The notes under the pieces were generated by a model. That model was given only the letters and a program-made list of their open reading frames with translations, was not told where the DNA came from and did no database searches. Positions 1 to 6,472 of a stretch of 6,841 nucleotides of DNA are shown in pieces (positions within the stretch are counted from its first letter, which is position 1; each line of letters opens with the position of its first letter). A program made the position numbers and the translations under genes. The DNA is from an uncultured Rhodocyclaceae bacterium (lineage in GTDB: Bacteria; Pseudomonadota; Gammaproteobacteria; Burkholderiales; Rhodocyclaceae): the NCBI GenBank assembly GCA_903930805.1, contig CAIYZZ010000437.1:1-6841 (forward strand), given 5' to 3'.

Positions 1-687
1 GAGCACCTCGATGGCGCAGAGACTATTCAGGCGCTCGGCGAACATCGCGGTGAATTTTTCCGGCATGTGCTGCACGATGATGATGCCGGTGGTCACAGCG
101 GGCAGTTTGGTCAGCACCGCCTCGAGGGCTTGCGTGCCGCCGGTGGAGGTGCCGATGGCGACGACCTTGTCGGTGGTATTGGCCATGGCGCGCGCGCCGG
201 CGGCCTGGGCGGCGAGCATCGCATCGGCGGTCAGCTTTGGTGCCAGCGTGGGTGGCACACTGGCACCGGGATGTACGCGCCGCATGTTGGCACGCGCGGC
301 AGCACGCACCGCGCTGACGATGTCATCGCCGGATTCCTGCAGGAACTGCTTCACGCCCATTTTTGGCTTGGTGATGATTGCCAGTGCCCCGGCTGCCAGC
401 GCCTCCATCGTCGTCGCTGCACCGGCCTCGGCCAGCGAGGAACAGACCACCACCGGGGTCGGATGCTCGGCCATGATTTTCTTCAGAAAGGTGATGCCAT
501 CCATGCGCGGCATCTCGATGTCGGTGACAATCACGTCCGGCCACACGACCTTCATCCTTTCGAACGCATAGATTGGATCGGCGACGGCAGCAATGACCTC
601 GATGTCGGCCTCTTTTTCGAGGGTTTCCCGATTCACCTGGCGCACGACCGCCGAATCGTCGACGACGATGACTTTGATTTTTGCCAT
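1..687 (-). CDS. cheB: CheB, receptor glutamate methylesterase/deamidase with receiver domain (3' end outside window)
   Basis: This is the response-regulator methylesterase that removes methyl groups from receptor glutamates (and deamidates Gln) during adaptation; it is cytosolic. The first 229 residues are visible. Residues 4-120 form the receiver domain, with acidic pair Asp10-Asp11, phosphoacceptor Asp56 in a [10 protein letters not shown] motif, and Lys107 in a TKP motif. A variable linker covers about 121-172. The esterase domain opens at about 174, with the nucleophile Ser181 in IGTSTGG and the catalytic His207 in VQHMP. The third catalytic residue (Asp) lies beyond the left edge, so integrity of the C-terminus cannot be judged. 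The ATG at 685-687 follows the cheR stop after only 2 nt, with no strong Shine-Dalgarno, which suggests translational coupling to cheR. The family normally has about 350 residues, so about a third is missing. Confidence 0.97.
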   Translation of the reverse strand, partial: MAKIKVIVVDDSAVVRQVNRETLEKEADIEVIAAVADPIYAFERMKVVWPDVIVTDIEMPRMDGITFLKKIMAEHPTPVVVCSSLAEAGAATTMEALAAGALAIITKPKMGVKQFLQESGDDIVSAVRAAARANMRRVHPGASVPPTLAPKLTADAMLAAQAAGARAMANTTDKVVAIGTSTGGTQALEAVLTKLPAVTTGIIIVQHMPEKFTAMFAERLNSLCAIEVL

Positions 688-689
688 GG

Positions 690-1511
690 CTATCCGGGCA
701 AGCGGTAGATGGTGGGTTTGATCGGCTTCACCGTTTCGTTAAGGCCATTCAGACTTTCGGAATGGCCGACGATGAAATAGCCGCCTGGGCGCAGTTTTTC
801 AATCATGCGCGCGACGACCTTGCGCTTGGTATCGTTGTCGAAATAGATCATGACGTTGCGCAGGAAGATGACATGGAACTTGCCGACTTCGGGCAAAGTC
901 GTGTTCAGGTTCACCTGCATGAAGCGCGTGTGACGGCGCAAGGCCGGATCGATGATGAAGGCACCTTCTTGGCTGCGCACGCCCTTCAGGCAATATTTCC
1001 GAAGATATTCCTTGGGCAGGCCGCGTGTGCGATCAAGCCAGTAAAGGCCGCGCTGGGCGATGCCCAATACATGGGTGCTGATGTCGGAACCGAGGATGCT
1101 CCACTGGCCGTTGGCACCCATTTCGTCGGCCAGCACCATGCAGAGCGTATAAATCTCCTCGCCGGTCGATGAGGCACCGCTCCAGATGTCGAGGGATTGG
1201 CCGGGGGGATGTTGCGGTATCACCACCTGGCGCAGAAAATCGAAGTGCGCCTCTTCACGGAAGAAATAGGTTTCGTTGGTGGTCAGCAGATCCACCATGG
1301 TCTGCCGCTCAAGCGGGTCGTTGCCGCTGGAAACGAGCTTGTAGTAAGCGGCGAAGGAATCCAGATCGAGTGCCTTCAATCGCTTGCCGAGACGGCCAAC
1401 CAGCAGAACCTTCTTCGAGTCGGCGAGGCTGATGCCGGCGATCTGGTAAATCAGACGCTGGAATTGGGCGAATTCGGCGTCGGTGATGCTGGTGTTGTCA
1501 GAGGCAGCCAT
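690..1511 (-). CDS. cheR: CheR, SAM-dependent chemotaxis receptor methyltransferase
   Basis: CheR transfers methyl groups from S-adenosylmethionine to specific glutamates on the receptor signalling helices. The 273-residue length is normal for the family. An all-helical N-terminal domain (about 10-75) is followed by the conserved TNETYFFRE motif (78-86). Next come the SAM-binding loop [10 protein letters not shown] (110-119), Asp143 in GSDIS (usually ATDI), [10 protein letters not shown] (216-225) and GHSESL near the end (249-254). These are the expected landmarks in the expected order, so the enzyme looks intact. The ATG at 1509-1511 is used because it is the first Met of the conserved frame; its upstream region lacks an obvious Shine-Dalgarno. 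The 65-nt spacer to the preceding receptor gene contains only a short CGAGT/ACTCG inverted repeat (about 1540-1551) without a T-run, so I do not call it a terminator. cheB follows 2 nt downstream. Confidence 0.97.
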   Translation of the reverse strand: MAASDNTSITDAEFAQFQRLIYQIAGISLADSKKVLLVGRLGKRLKALDLDSFAAYYKLVSSGNDPLERQTMVDLLTTNETYFFREEAHFDFLRQVVIPQHPPGQSLDIWSGASSTGEEIYTLCMVLADEMGANGQWSILGSDISTHVLGIAQRGLYWLDRTRGLPKEYLRKYCLKGVRSQEGAFIIDPALRRHTRFMQVNLNTTLPEVGKFHVIFLRNVMIYFDNDTKRKVVARMIEKLRPGGYFIVGHSESLNGLNETVKPIKPTIYRLPG

Positions 1512-1576
1512 GTTGGAAACATTTTGTCGAAGCAGGCCGCGAGTTTACTCGATTGCCGTCCCACCAGCGCCGACAT

Positions 1577-3079
1577 TTAATTATTCAGTTTGAAGAAAGC
1601 CATCAAGTCCTGCAATTGTGCTGACTGCCCGCTCATTTCCTCGGCGGTCGCGGCCAACTCTTCGGAGGCGGAGGCATTTTGCTGCGTCGCCTTGTTGAGC
1701 TGGCCCATCGCACCGTTAATCTGGCCGACGCCGGCAGATTGCTCCTGCGAGGCTGCGGCGATTTCCTGCACCAGGTCGGAAGTCTTCCGGATCGTCGGTA
1801 CCATCTCGTCGAGCAGCGATCCGGCCTTCTCGGCCAGCTTGACTGAAGAGGTCGCGACCTGGCTGATCTCCTGCGCGGCAATCTGGCTGCGCTCGGCGAG
1901 TTTTCTCACCTCGGCGGCAACGACGGCGAAACCCTTGCCATGTTCGCCGGCACGCGCGGCCTCGATGGCGGCGTTCAAGGCGAGCAGATTGGTCTGGTAG
2001 GCGATGTCGTCGACAATGCCGATCTTGCTGGCGATCTGTTTCATCGCCTCGACGGTTTCCCTGACGGACTGGCCACCCTCGACAGCTTGCTGCGACGAGC
2101 GGGTCGCCATGCCGTTTGTCACCTTGGCGTTCTCGGTGTTCTGGCTGATGCTCGCGGTCATCTCTTCGATGCTGGCGGTGGTTTCTTCCACCGAGGCGGC
2201 TTGCTCGGAAGATGACTGCGACAGCGATTGCGCCGTCTCCGATACCTGGCCAGCGGCATTGTTGATCGAGTCGGCGGTGGTTGTCACCTCGCCGATGGTT
2301 TGTGAGAGCTTGCCCACCATGTTGTGCATGGCGAGCTTGAGCTGGCCGGTCTCGTCTTTCGAGTCGGCATCGATTTTCACGGTCAGGTCGCCGTCGGCCA
2401 TGCGGTTCGCGACATCCACCACCTCGTTGAGCGGCCGGGTGATGCTGCGTGTCACCCACCAGGCAAACAGGCTACTGAGCACGAAGGCAACGATGATCAG
2501 GGTGATGATGAGTGTCTTGGTTGCGTCGATCAGTTCGTCGGCGTCAGTGCCCGTTTTTTTCATCAAGTCGTCCTGAAATGTGATCAACGTCTCGACCGAC
2601 CTGATGTAGTTACCCTGCGTGGTGCGTACCTCGGTCAGCAGGAGTTCGACGGCAGACTCGCGCTTGCCGGTGCTGATCAATTCCAGCACCTTGGTCTGCG
2701 AGGCGAGGTAGGTGCTGCGCGTTTCCTGAATTTTCTTCAACAGATCGCGGCCCTTGTCCGACTTGATCTCCTTGTCGAGTTTGGTAAGTTCATCAGTGAT
2801 GATCTGGCGCTGATCGGCCATGCGCTGCATTTCTGCCTTGTTGCGTTCTGGATTAGTGTCGAGCAGCAGGTTGCGCAGGCCTCGCGCCGTGACGTTGACC
2901 GCGCTGATGACCTTGTTAGCGCTGGCGGTTTTCGGGTAGCGGTCGTTGACCAGCAGCTCGGTGCCTGTGCCGATCGTGACGAAACGCGTGTAGGCGACAA
3001 CGCCCAGCACCAGCATCAGTACCTGAACAAACAGGAAGCCGACACCCAGACGAACACCAATCTTCAGGTTCTTGAACAT
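1577..3079 (-). CDS. MCP-A, transmembrane methyl-accepting chemotaxis protein
   Basis: This is a receptor of the classic topology, 500 residues. TM1 is at about 10-30. The periplasmic domain (about 31-187) is a predicted helical bundle of the 4HB_MCP type, with the [13 protein letters not shown] stretch typical of that fold. TM2 is at about 189-210 and HAMP at about 211-263. The signalling hairpin follows, with its tip at about 352-398 ([20 protein letters not shown], then [22 protein letters not shown]). Glu pairs at 298-299, 305-306, 474-475 and 480-481 sit in methylation-like contexts (A/S/T-rich flanks). The protein stops soon after the last helix (LMAFFKLNN) and has no pentapeptide tether for CheR/CheB. 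The frame is open up to an ATG at 3124. I start at 3079 because [10 protein letters not shown] is a normal cytoplasmic lead-in to TM1 and has a good ribosome site; the longer version would run into the remnant of MCP-B. The ligand is unknown. Confidence 0.96.
   Translation of the reverse strand: MFKNLKIGVRLGVGFLFVQVLMLVLGVVAYTRFVTIGTGTELLVNDRYPKTASANKVISAVNVTARGLRNLLLDTNPERNKAEMQRMADQRQIITDELTKLDKEIKSDKGRDLLKKIQETRSTYLASQTKVLELISTGKRESAVELLLTEVRTTQGNYIRSVETLITFQDDLMKKTGTDADELIDATKTLIITLIIVAFVLSSLFAWWVTRSITRPLNEVVDVANRMADGDLTVKIDADSKDETGQLKLAMHNMVGKLSQTIGEVTTTADSINNAAGQVSETAQSLSQSSSEQAASVEETTASIEEMTASISQNTENAKVTNGMATRSSQQAVEGGQSVRETVEAMKQIASKIGIVDDIAYQTNLLALNAAIEAARAGEHGKGFAVVAAEVRKLAERSQIAAQEISQVATSSVKLAEKAGSLLDEMVPTIRKTSDLVQEIAAASQEQSAGVGQINGAMGQLNKATQQNASASEELAATAEEMSGQSAQLQDLMAFFKLNN
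1806..1843 (-). repeat. Identical 38-nt block shared with MCP-B (copy at 3358-3395)
   Basis: A perfect 38-nt match lies within the much longer region of high similarity between the signalling domains of MCP-A and MCP-B (roughly 1590-2100 versus 3195-3650). It encodes [13 protein letters not shown] in both proteins. It reflects recent duplication or gene conversion between neighbouring receptor genes and is not a mobile element. Confidence 0.8.
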
Positions 3080-3086
3080 GGAAATT

Positions 3087-3092
3087 TCCTTT
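3087..3092 (-). promoter_or_regulatory. Ribosome binding site of MCP-A (AAAGGA)
   Basis: The minus strand reads AAAGGA, then 7 nt, then the ATG at 3077-3079. This site decides the start of MCP-A in favour of the internal Met over the upstream tandem ATGs at 3119-3124, which have no comparable site and lie inside the former 3' end of MCP-B. Confidence 0.8.
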
Positions 3093-3101
3093 ATGGATAT
3101 T

Positions 3102-3191
3102 TCAGGTACTGGTCTTGCCATCACCGACTTGCGTGTCGATGCGGAAGAAGGACATCAGATCCTGCAACTGCGCGGACTGGCCGCTCATTTA
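3102..3191 (-). pseudogene. Detached C-terminal remnant of MCP-B behind tandem stop codons
   Basis: After the first TAA of MCP-B (3192-3194) the same frame reads a second TAA (3189-3191). An ATG and 27 further sense codons follow, ending at TGA (3102-3104). The 28 residues begin [19 protein letters not shown] and align without gaps to the ends of MCP-A ([17 protein letters not shown]) and MCP-C (MGGQAAQLQELMSFFRLDT). This is therefore the original receptor C-terminus, separated by nonsense codons. No Shine-Dalgarno precedes the ATG. Re-initiation directly after the stops is conceivable, but a 28-residue helix fragment is unlikely to be functional on its own. The original gene would have ended 22 nt before the MCP-A start. 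Confidence 0.85.
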
Positions 3192-4634
3192 TTAGGCGGT
3201 CGCCGCGAGTTCCTCGGACGCTGATGCGTTGTGTTGTGTGGCCTGGTTGAGCTGGCCCATCTCACCGTAGATCTGGCTGACGCCGGTGCTTTGCTCTTGC
3301 GAGGCGGCAGCGATTTCCTGCACGAGATCAGAGGTTTTCCTGATTGAAGGCAGCATTTCGTCGAGCAGCGATCCGGCCTTCTCGGCCAGCTTGACGGAGG
3401 ATGAGGCCACCTGGCCAATTTCCTGTGAGGCAACCTGCGAGCGTTCGGCGAGTTTGCGCACCTCGGCGGCGACAACGGCAAAGCCCTTGCCGGCATCGCC
3501 GGCGCGGGCGGCTTCAATGGCGGCGTTCAAGGCCAGCAGGTTGGTCTGGTAGGCGATGTCATCAATGATGCCGATCTTGTTGGCGATCTGCTTCATCGCC
3601 TCGACCGTCTCCTTCACGGCCACCCCCCCCTCGGTTGCCTGCATGGCGGCGCGACTGGCCATGTCGTTGGTAACCCTGGCATTGTCGGAATTCTGATTGA
3701 TGCTCGCAGCCATCTCTTCTATCGAGGCAGAGGTTTCCTCGACCGACGCTGCCTGCTGGCTGGACGACTGCGACAGCGCCTGTGCCGTGACTGAAACCTG
3801 GTCGGTGGAGTTCGACAAGCCGTGCGCGTTGGTGATGACTTCGCCAATGATGTGGGTAAGGCTTTGCGTAGTCTTGTGAATGGCGGCGAGCAGGCTGGTT
3901 TCATCCCCTTTCTTCAAGGTAATATTTTGTGTCAGGTCGCCCTCGGCCAGACGATACATTGCATTGACAGCATAGGTCGGCTCGCCACCCAGTTGGCGCA
4001 ACAGGTTACGTCCGATCAGGTAGGAAATCGCCAACATGGTCAGCATGGCGAACCCGGCGGCGAACGCGATCTGCATCTGCTTGCGGGAGGTTTCATTGGC
4101 GAGAGCCTCCTCGGTTGCCGCCGCTTCCTTGGCCAGACGCTCGATACCCTCCAGAACTTCCTTCTTGAGGGCGCGCCAAGCCGGTGTTTCATCCTTGATG
4201 AGCCGTGTCTTGGCTTCATCCAGACGACTGGCCGACACTTCGGCCAGCACCGCGGTGCGTGCCACCTGCTGTTGCTGGGCCAGTTTTGCGATTTCATTTA
4301 CCCGCTGGCCGATCTCCGGGTGATCGGCCGAAAGTGTCCTGGCCTTGCTCAGGGCGGCGTCGAAATCGCTCACGGCCAGATTGAGGTTGTCGTAAGCCTT
4401 GCGATTGGCAGGATCGAGCATGATGTTGCGCAAGGCCTGCCCGCCTTGCAGGCCCTGGGCATACATCTCGTTGAAGGCCGCCAAGCGAGCGCTGTCGTGT
4501 GCAATGAAGCTGGCAAAACTCTCCTTGCTTCTTTGCATGGCCATGACGGCGATCACCAGGGCAATGGCGAACAGCACCAAGGTAGTTCCCGTCAGTGCCA
4601 CCAGTTGCGTTCTTACCTTCAGGTTCGCCAGCAT
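3192..4634 (-). CDS. MCP-B, transmembrane methyl-accepting chemotaxis protein, C-terminally truncated
   Basis: This receptor has 480 residues. TM1 is at about 11-33. The periplasmic helical domain is at about 34-186, with GLQGGQALRNIMLDPANRKA at 61-80. TM2 is at about 187-208 and HAMP at about 209-262 (LGGEPTYAVNAMYRLAEGDLT). The signalling hairpin has its tip at about 353-399 ([20 protein letters not shown], then [22 protein letters not shown]). The hairpin is very close to that of MCP-A, but the periplasmic domain is quite different, so the two probably sense different things. The protein ends at ASEELAATA followed by TAA TAA, where MCP-A and MCP-C continue with Glu-Glu. About 28 residues at the end of the returning helix are therefore missing. 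The CheA/CheW-contacting tip is intact, so partial function is possible. The ATG at 4632-4634 lies 5 nt after the cheW stop. A GGAG at 4643-4646, overlapping the cheW end, sits 8 nt upstream and supports coupled translation. Confidence 0.93.
   Translation of the reverse strand: MLANLKVRTQLVALTGTTLVLFAIALVIAVMAMQRSKESFASFIAHDSARLAAFNEMYAQGLQGGQALRNIMLDPANRKAYDNLNLAVSDFDAALSKARTLSADHPEIGQRVNEIAKLAQQQQVARTAVLAEVSASRLDEAKTRLIKDETPAWRALKKEVLEGIERLAKEAAATEEALANETSRKQMQIAFAAGFAMLTMLAISYLIGRNLLRQLGGEPTYAVNAMYRLAEGDLTQNITLKKGDETSLLAAIHKTTQSLTHIIGEVITNAHGLSNSTDQVSVTAQALSQSSSQQAASVEETSASIEEMAASINQNSDNARVTNDMASRAAMQATEGGVAVKETVEAMKQIANKIGIIDDIAYQTNLLALNAAIEAARAGDAGKGFAVVAAEVRKLAERSQVASQEIGQVASSSVKLAEKAGSLLDEMLPSIRKTSDLVQEIAAASQEQSTGVSQIYGEMGQLNQATQHNASASEELAATA
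3623..3630 (-). repeat. Homopolymer tract of eight G (C8 on plus strand) inside MCP-B
   Basis: Eight consecutive C on the plus strand give a G8 run in the MCP-B coding strand, covering parts of the codons for Glu335-Gly336-Gly337-Val338. MCP-A has only a short G run at the equivalent place. The frame is intact as read here. Runs of this length are prone to slippage and would shift the frame in the signalling domain. Confidence 0.6.
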
Positions 4635-4639
4635 CAGGG

Positions 4640-5203
4640 TTACTCCGTGGTAGCAGCCAGTGTTTCCGGGTTGGCCTGTGAGACATCGGCGAGCATGGCC
4701 ATTTCATCGACGGAGAGGACGCGGTCGATCTGCAGGATGATGACGAACTTCTGATTGACCTTGCCCATGCCGGCGATGAAGTCGGCGCGGATCTTGGCAC
4801 CGAAAGAGGGCGGGGGTTCGATCTCGCTGGCCTGGATTTCGAGCACCTCGGAAACGGCATCGACCATGATACCGATATCGTGCTTGGCGTCATCCTGGGT
4901 AATCTCGACGATGACGATGCAGGTGCGGCGTTGCACCTCACTGATCTTGCCGCCGAAGCGGGCTGCCAGATCGACCACCGGCACGACTGCGCCGCGCAGG
5001 TTGATTACGCCACGGATGAAGCTGGGCATCATCGGAATCTCGGTGAGATTGCCGTACTCGATGATTTCCTTCACGATGAGAATGCCGACGGCGAACATTT
5101 CGCTGCCGAGGGTGAAGGTGAGGTATTGATGGGTATCACCGCCGCCGGTATTACTCTTGGCGGCTGTCAGGGAACTGTTTGACGCTTTGACCATCTGGTT
5201 CAT
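4640..5203 (-). CDS. cheW: CheW, receptor-kinase coupling protein
   Basis: CheW is the cytosolic adaptor that links receptor tips to the CheA P5 domain in chemosensory arrays. The protein has 187 residues: a non-conserved N-terminal stretch of about 24 residues, then one CheW domain at about 26-168. Landmarks are QYLTFTLGSEMFAVGI (26-41), the FIRGVINLRG core with Arg70 (62-71), VVPVVDLAARFG (73-84) and FIAGMGKV (142-149). The tail after about residue 170 is not conserved. The ATG at 5201-5203 is chosen because GGGGA (5211-5215) sits 7 nt upstream; an alternative Met four codons in would be too far from it. It lies between the short cheA (45-nt gap) and MCP-B (5-nt gap), as expected for a dedicated coupling protein of this cluster. 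Confidence 0.96.
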   Translation of the reverse strand: MNQMVKASNSSLTAAKSNTGGGDTHQYLTFTLGSEMFAVGILIVKEIIEYGNLTEIPMMPSFIRGVINLRGAVVPVVDLAARFGGKISEVQRRTCIVIVEITQDDAKHDIGIMVDAVSEVLEIQASEIEPPPSFGAKIRADFIAGMGKVNQKFVIILQIDRVLSVDEMAMLADVSQANPETLAATTE

Positions 5204-5210
5204 GAAATAT

Positions 5211-5215
5211 TCCCC
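5211..5215 (-). promoter_or_regulatory. Ribosome binding site of cheW (GGGGA)
   Basis: GGGGA on the minus strand is spaced 7 nt from the ATG at 5201-5203, which selects the first of two nearby Met codons. Confidence 0.6.
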
Positions 5216-5248
5216 GTCAATTGCCTAAAAACCTGGAGTGAGATGTGC

Positions 5249-6445
5249 TCAGTGCATTTCGAGGCGATGCAGACCTCTATTACCCTCGGCCTGTTGTTCT
5301 TCATTGCGCGCACAACGCGTGATCAGCGCCTGCACATCGAGGATCAAGGCCACTTCGCCGCTGCCCAGGATGGTCGAGCCGCCGATGCCGCGCATGTGGC
5401 GGAATAGCGTGCTCAAGGGCTTGATCACGGTCTGGAATTCGCCTAGCAACTGGTCGACCACAATGCCGGCCTTCTGCCCGGCGTATTGCACCACCACCAC
5501 GTTTTCGCGCGTTGGCTGTTCGCCGGGAACTTCGAATATTTCCCGCAGGCGCACATAGGGCAGCACTTCGCCGCGCAGGTTGATGTAATCGCGGTCGGCA
5601 TTGATGTTGGCCAGTTCGAGGCATTCGACCACCGCGTCGAGCGGGATCACGTAGGACGACTTGGCGACTCCGGTGAGGAAGCCGTCGATGATGGCCAGGG
5701 TCAGCGGCAGGCGGATACTGAAGCATGTGCCCGCGCCCGCCGTGCTGCTGACAGTGACAGCACCGCGCAGCGCGGTGACACTCTTCTTCACCTCATCCAT
5801 GCCGCTCGCCTGGCCGGAGAAGCCGGGTTCGAAAATGAGGTTGATGATTTCTTCGTCCGAGTATGCTTGTTCCGGCTGCAGGAGGCCTTTCTCGGTCGCC
5901 TCGGCCTGAATCGCCTTCAGGTCCAGGCCGGCACCGTCATCCACGACCTCGATGACGATGCTGGCAGAGTCGTGGTAGGCGTTGAGTTCGATTCGCCCCG
6001 TGGCGGGTTTGTCGTGCTCCAGGCGCACATCGGCCGGCTCGATGCCATGCGCCAGGGCGTTGCGCACCAGATGCAGCAGTGGGGCGCTAACTTTTTCAAC
6101 CACCGACTTGTCCAGTTCGGTTTCGGCACCTGTCAGCGCAATATCGATCTCCTTGGCGAACTTTTTGGCCTCGTCACGCGCGAGCCCCTGAATGCGCTCG
6201 AAGGTTGCGCCGATCTTCACCATGCGCATTTGCAATGCCGCGTCGCGGATGCTTTCCACCAACTGGGAAACGACCGAGTTGGCTTCGGCCAGCGCCGTCT
6301 GGCCACTCTTGTGCGACAACAGGCTGGCCGAGGCGCTGGCGATCACCAGTTCGCCTACCAGATCAATCAGCAGGTTGAGCTTGTCGGTCTGGCCGTCGGT
6401 GAGATCCTGCTGGGAAGTCTCCTGCCCGGAGTCAGGGTTTGCCAT
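5249..6445 (-). CDS. Short CheA-type histidine kinase, P3-P4-P5 only (no HPt P1 and no P2)
   Basis: The protein has 398 residues, against roughly 650-750 for a full CheA. Visible domains are P3 dimerisation (about 20-85, DKLNLLIDLVGELVIA), P4 HATPase (about 86-253) and P5 CheW-like (about 255-380, RGEVLPYVRLREIF and GIGGSTILGSGEVALILDV). In P4 the N box keeps His125, Asn129 and His133 but has Ala132 where CheA usually has Asp. The G1 box DDGAGLD (169-175) and the G3-like GAGTCFSIRLPLT are present. Between FEPGFS and GMDEVK the ATP lid is about nine residues shorter than the usual FSTA...SGRGVGMDVV pattern, so the G2 glycine motif is lost. No phosphorylatable His domain precedes P3. The start is firm: GAGGAG lies 7 nt upstream, and the preceding receptor stops 27 nt away. 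The domain set resembles Rhodobacter sphaeroides CheA4, which phosphorylates the P1 of another protein. Kinase activity is uncertain. Confidence 0.92.
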   Translation of the reverse strand: MANPDSGQETSQQDLTDGQTDKLNLLIDLVGELVIASASASLLSHKSGQTALAEANSVVSQLVESIRDAALQMRMVKIGATFERIQGLARDEAKKFAKEIDIALTGAETELDKSVVEKVSAPLLHLVRNALAHGIEPADVRLEHDKPATGRIELNAYHDSASIVIEVVDDGAGLDLKAIQAEATEKGLLQPEQAYSDEEIINLIFEPGFSGQASGMDEVKKSVTALRGAVTVSSTAGAGTCFSIRLPLTLAIIDGFLTGVAKSSYVIPLDAVVECLELANINADRDYINLRGEVLPYVRLREIFEVPGEQPTRENVVVVQYAGQKAGIVVDQLLGEFQTVIKPLSTLFRHMRGIGGSTILGSGEVALILDVQALITRCARNEEQQAEGNRGLHRLEMH

Positions 6446-6452
6446 AAGATCT

Positions 6453-6458
6453 CTCCTC
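6453..6458 (-). promoter_or_regulatory. Ribosome binding site of the short cheA (GAGGAG)
   Basis: GAGGAG on the minus strand lies 7 nt from the ATG at 6443-6445, inside the 27-nt gap after the MCP-C stop. It is the strongest Shine-Dalgarno in the window. It shows that the short N-terminus of this CheA is a real translation start and not an internal Met of a longer frame. Confidence 0.85.
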
Positions 6459-6472
6459 TTGTTCAGAAGCGC

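Noticed and set aside
67..708. A 213-codon open frame on the plus strand opposite cheB.
   Set aside because: It is antisense to a clear CheB with all expected motifs, and its protein is His/Gly/Asp-rich without any recognisable family. Such mirror frames are expected in G/C-rich genes with strong codon bias.
1512..1576. A terminator or promoter between MCP-A and cheR, suggested by the CGAGT/ACTCG inverted repeat.
   Set aside because: The stem is only 5 bp with a 2-nt loop and no T-run follows it. No convincing -35/-10 or sigma-28 type pair was seen.
3080..3124. A longer MCP-A starting at the tandem ATG at 3119-3124.
   Set aside because: The extra 15 residues overlap the former C-terminal codons of MCP-B in another frame and have no good ribosome site, while the ATG at 3077-3079 has AAAGGA at ideal spacing directly before a typical receptor N-terminus.
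3189..3194. Reading the tandem TAA codons as recoded sense codons (Glu).
   Set aside because: MCP-A, MCP-C and cheW in the same window use TAA as their normal stop, so a changed code is not supported.
2324..3250. A 308-codon open frame on the plus strand opposite MCP-A.
   Set aside because: It is antisense to the receptor, spans the MCP-A/MCP-B junction, and shows no domain features; it is a shadow of the codon pattern.
3822..4754. A 310-codon open frame on the plus strand opposite MCP-B and the end of cheW.
   Set aside because: It is long, but antisense to two well-supported genes and without recognisable domains. It is a mirror frame.
5249..6445. The short CheA as the result of a frameshift, with its P1-P2 part in another frame.
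   Set aside because: Upstream of its start is the end of MCP-C, an unrelated intact receptor frame, and a strong ribosome site precedes the ATG. No HPt-like sequence was found in the other frames.
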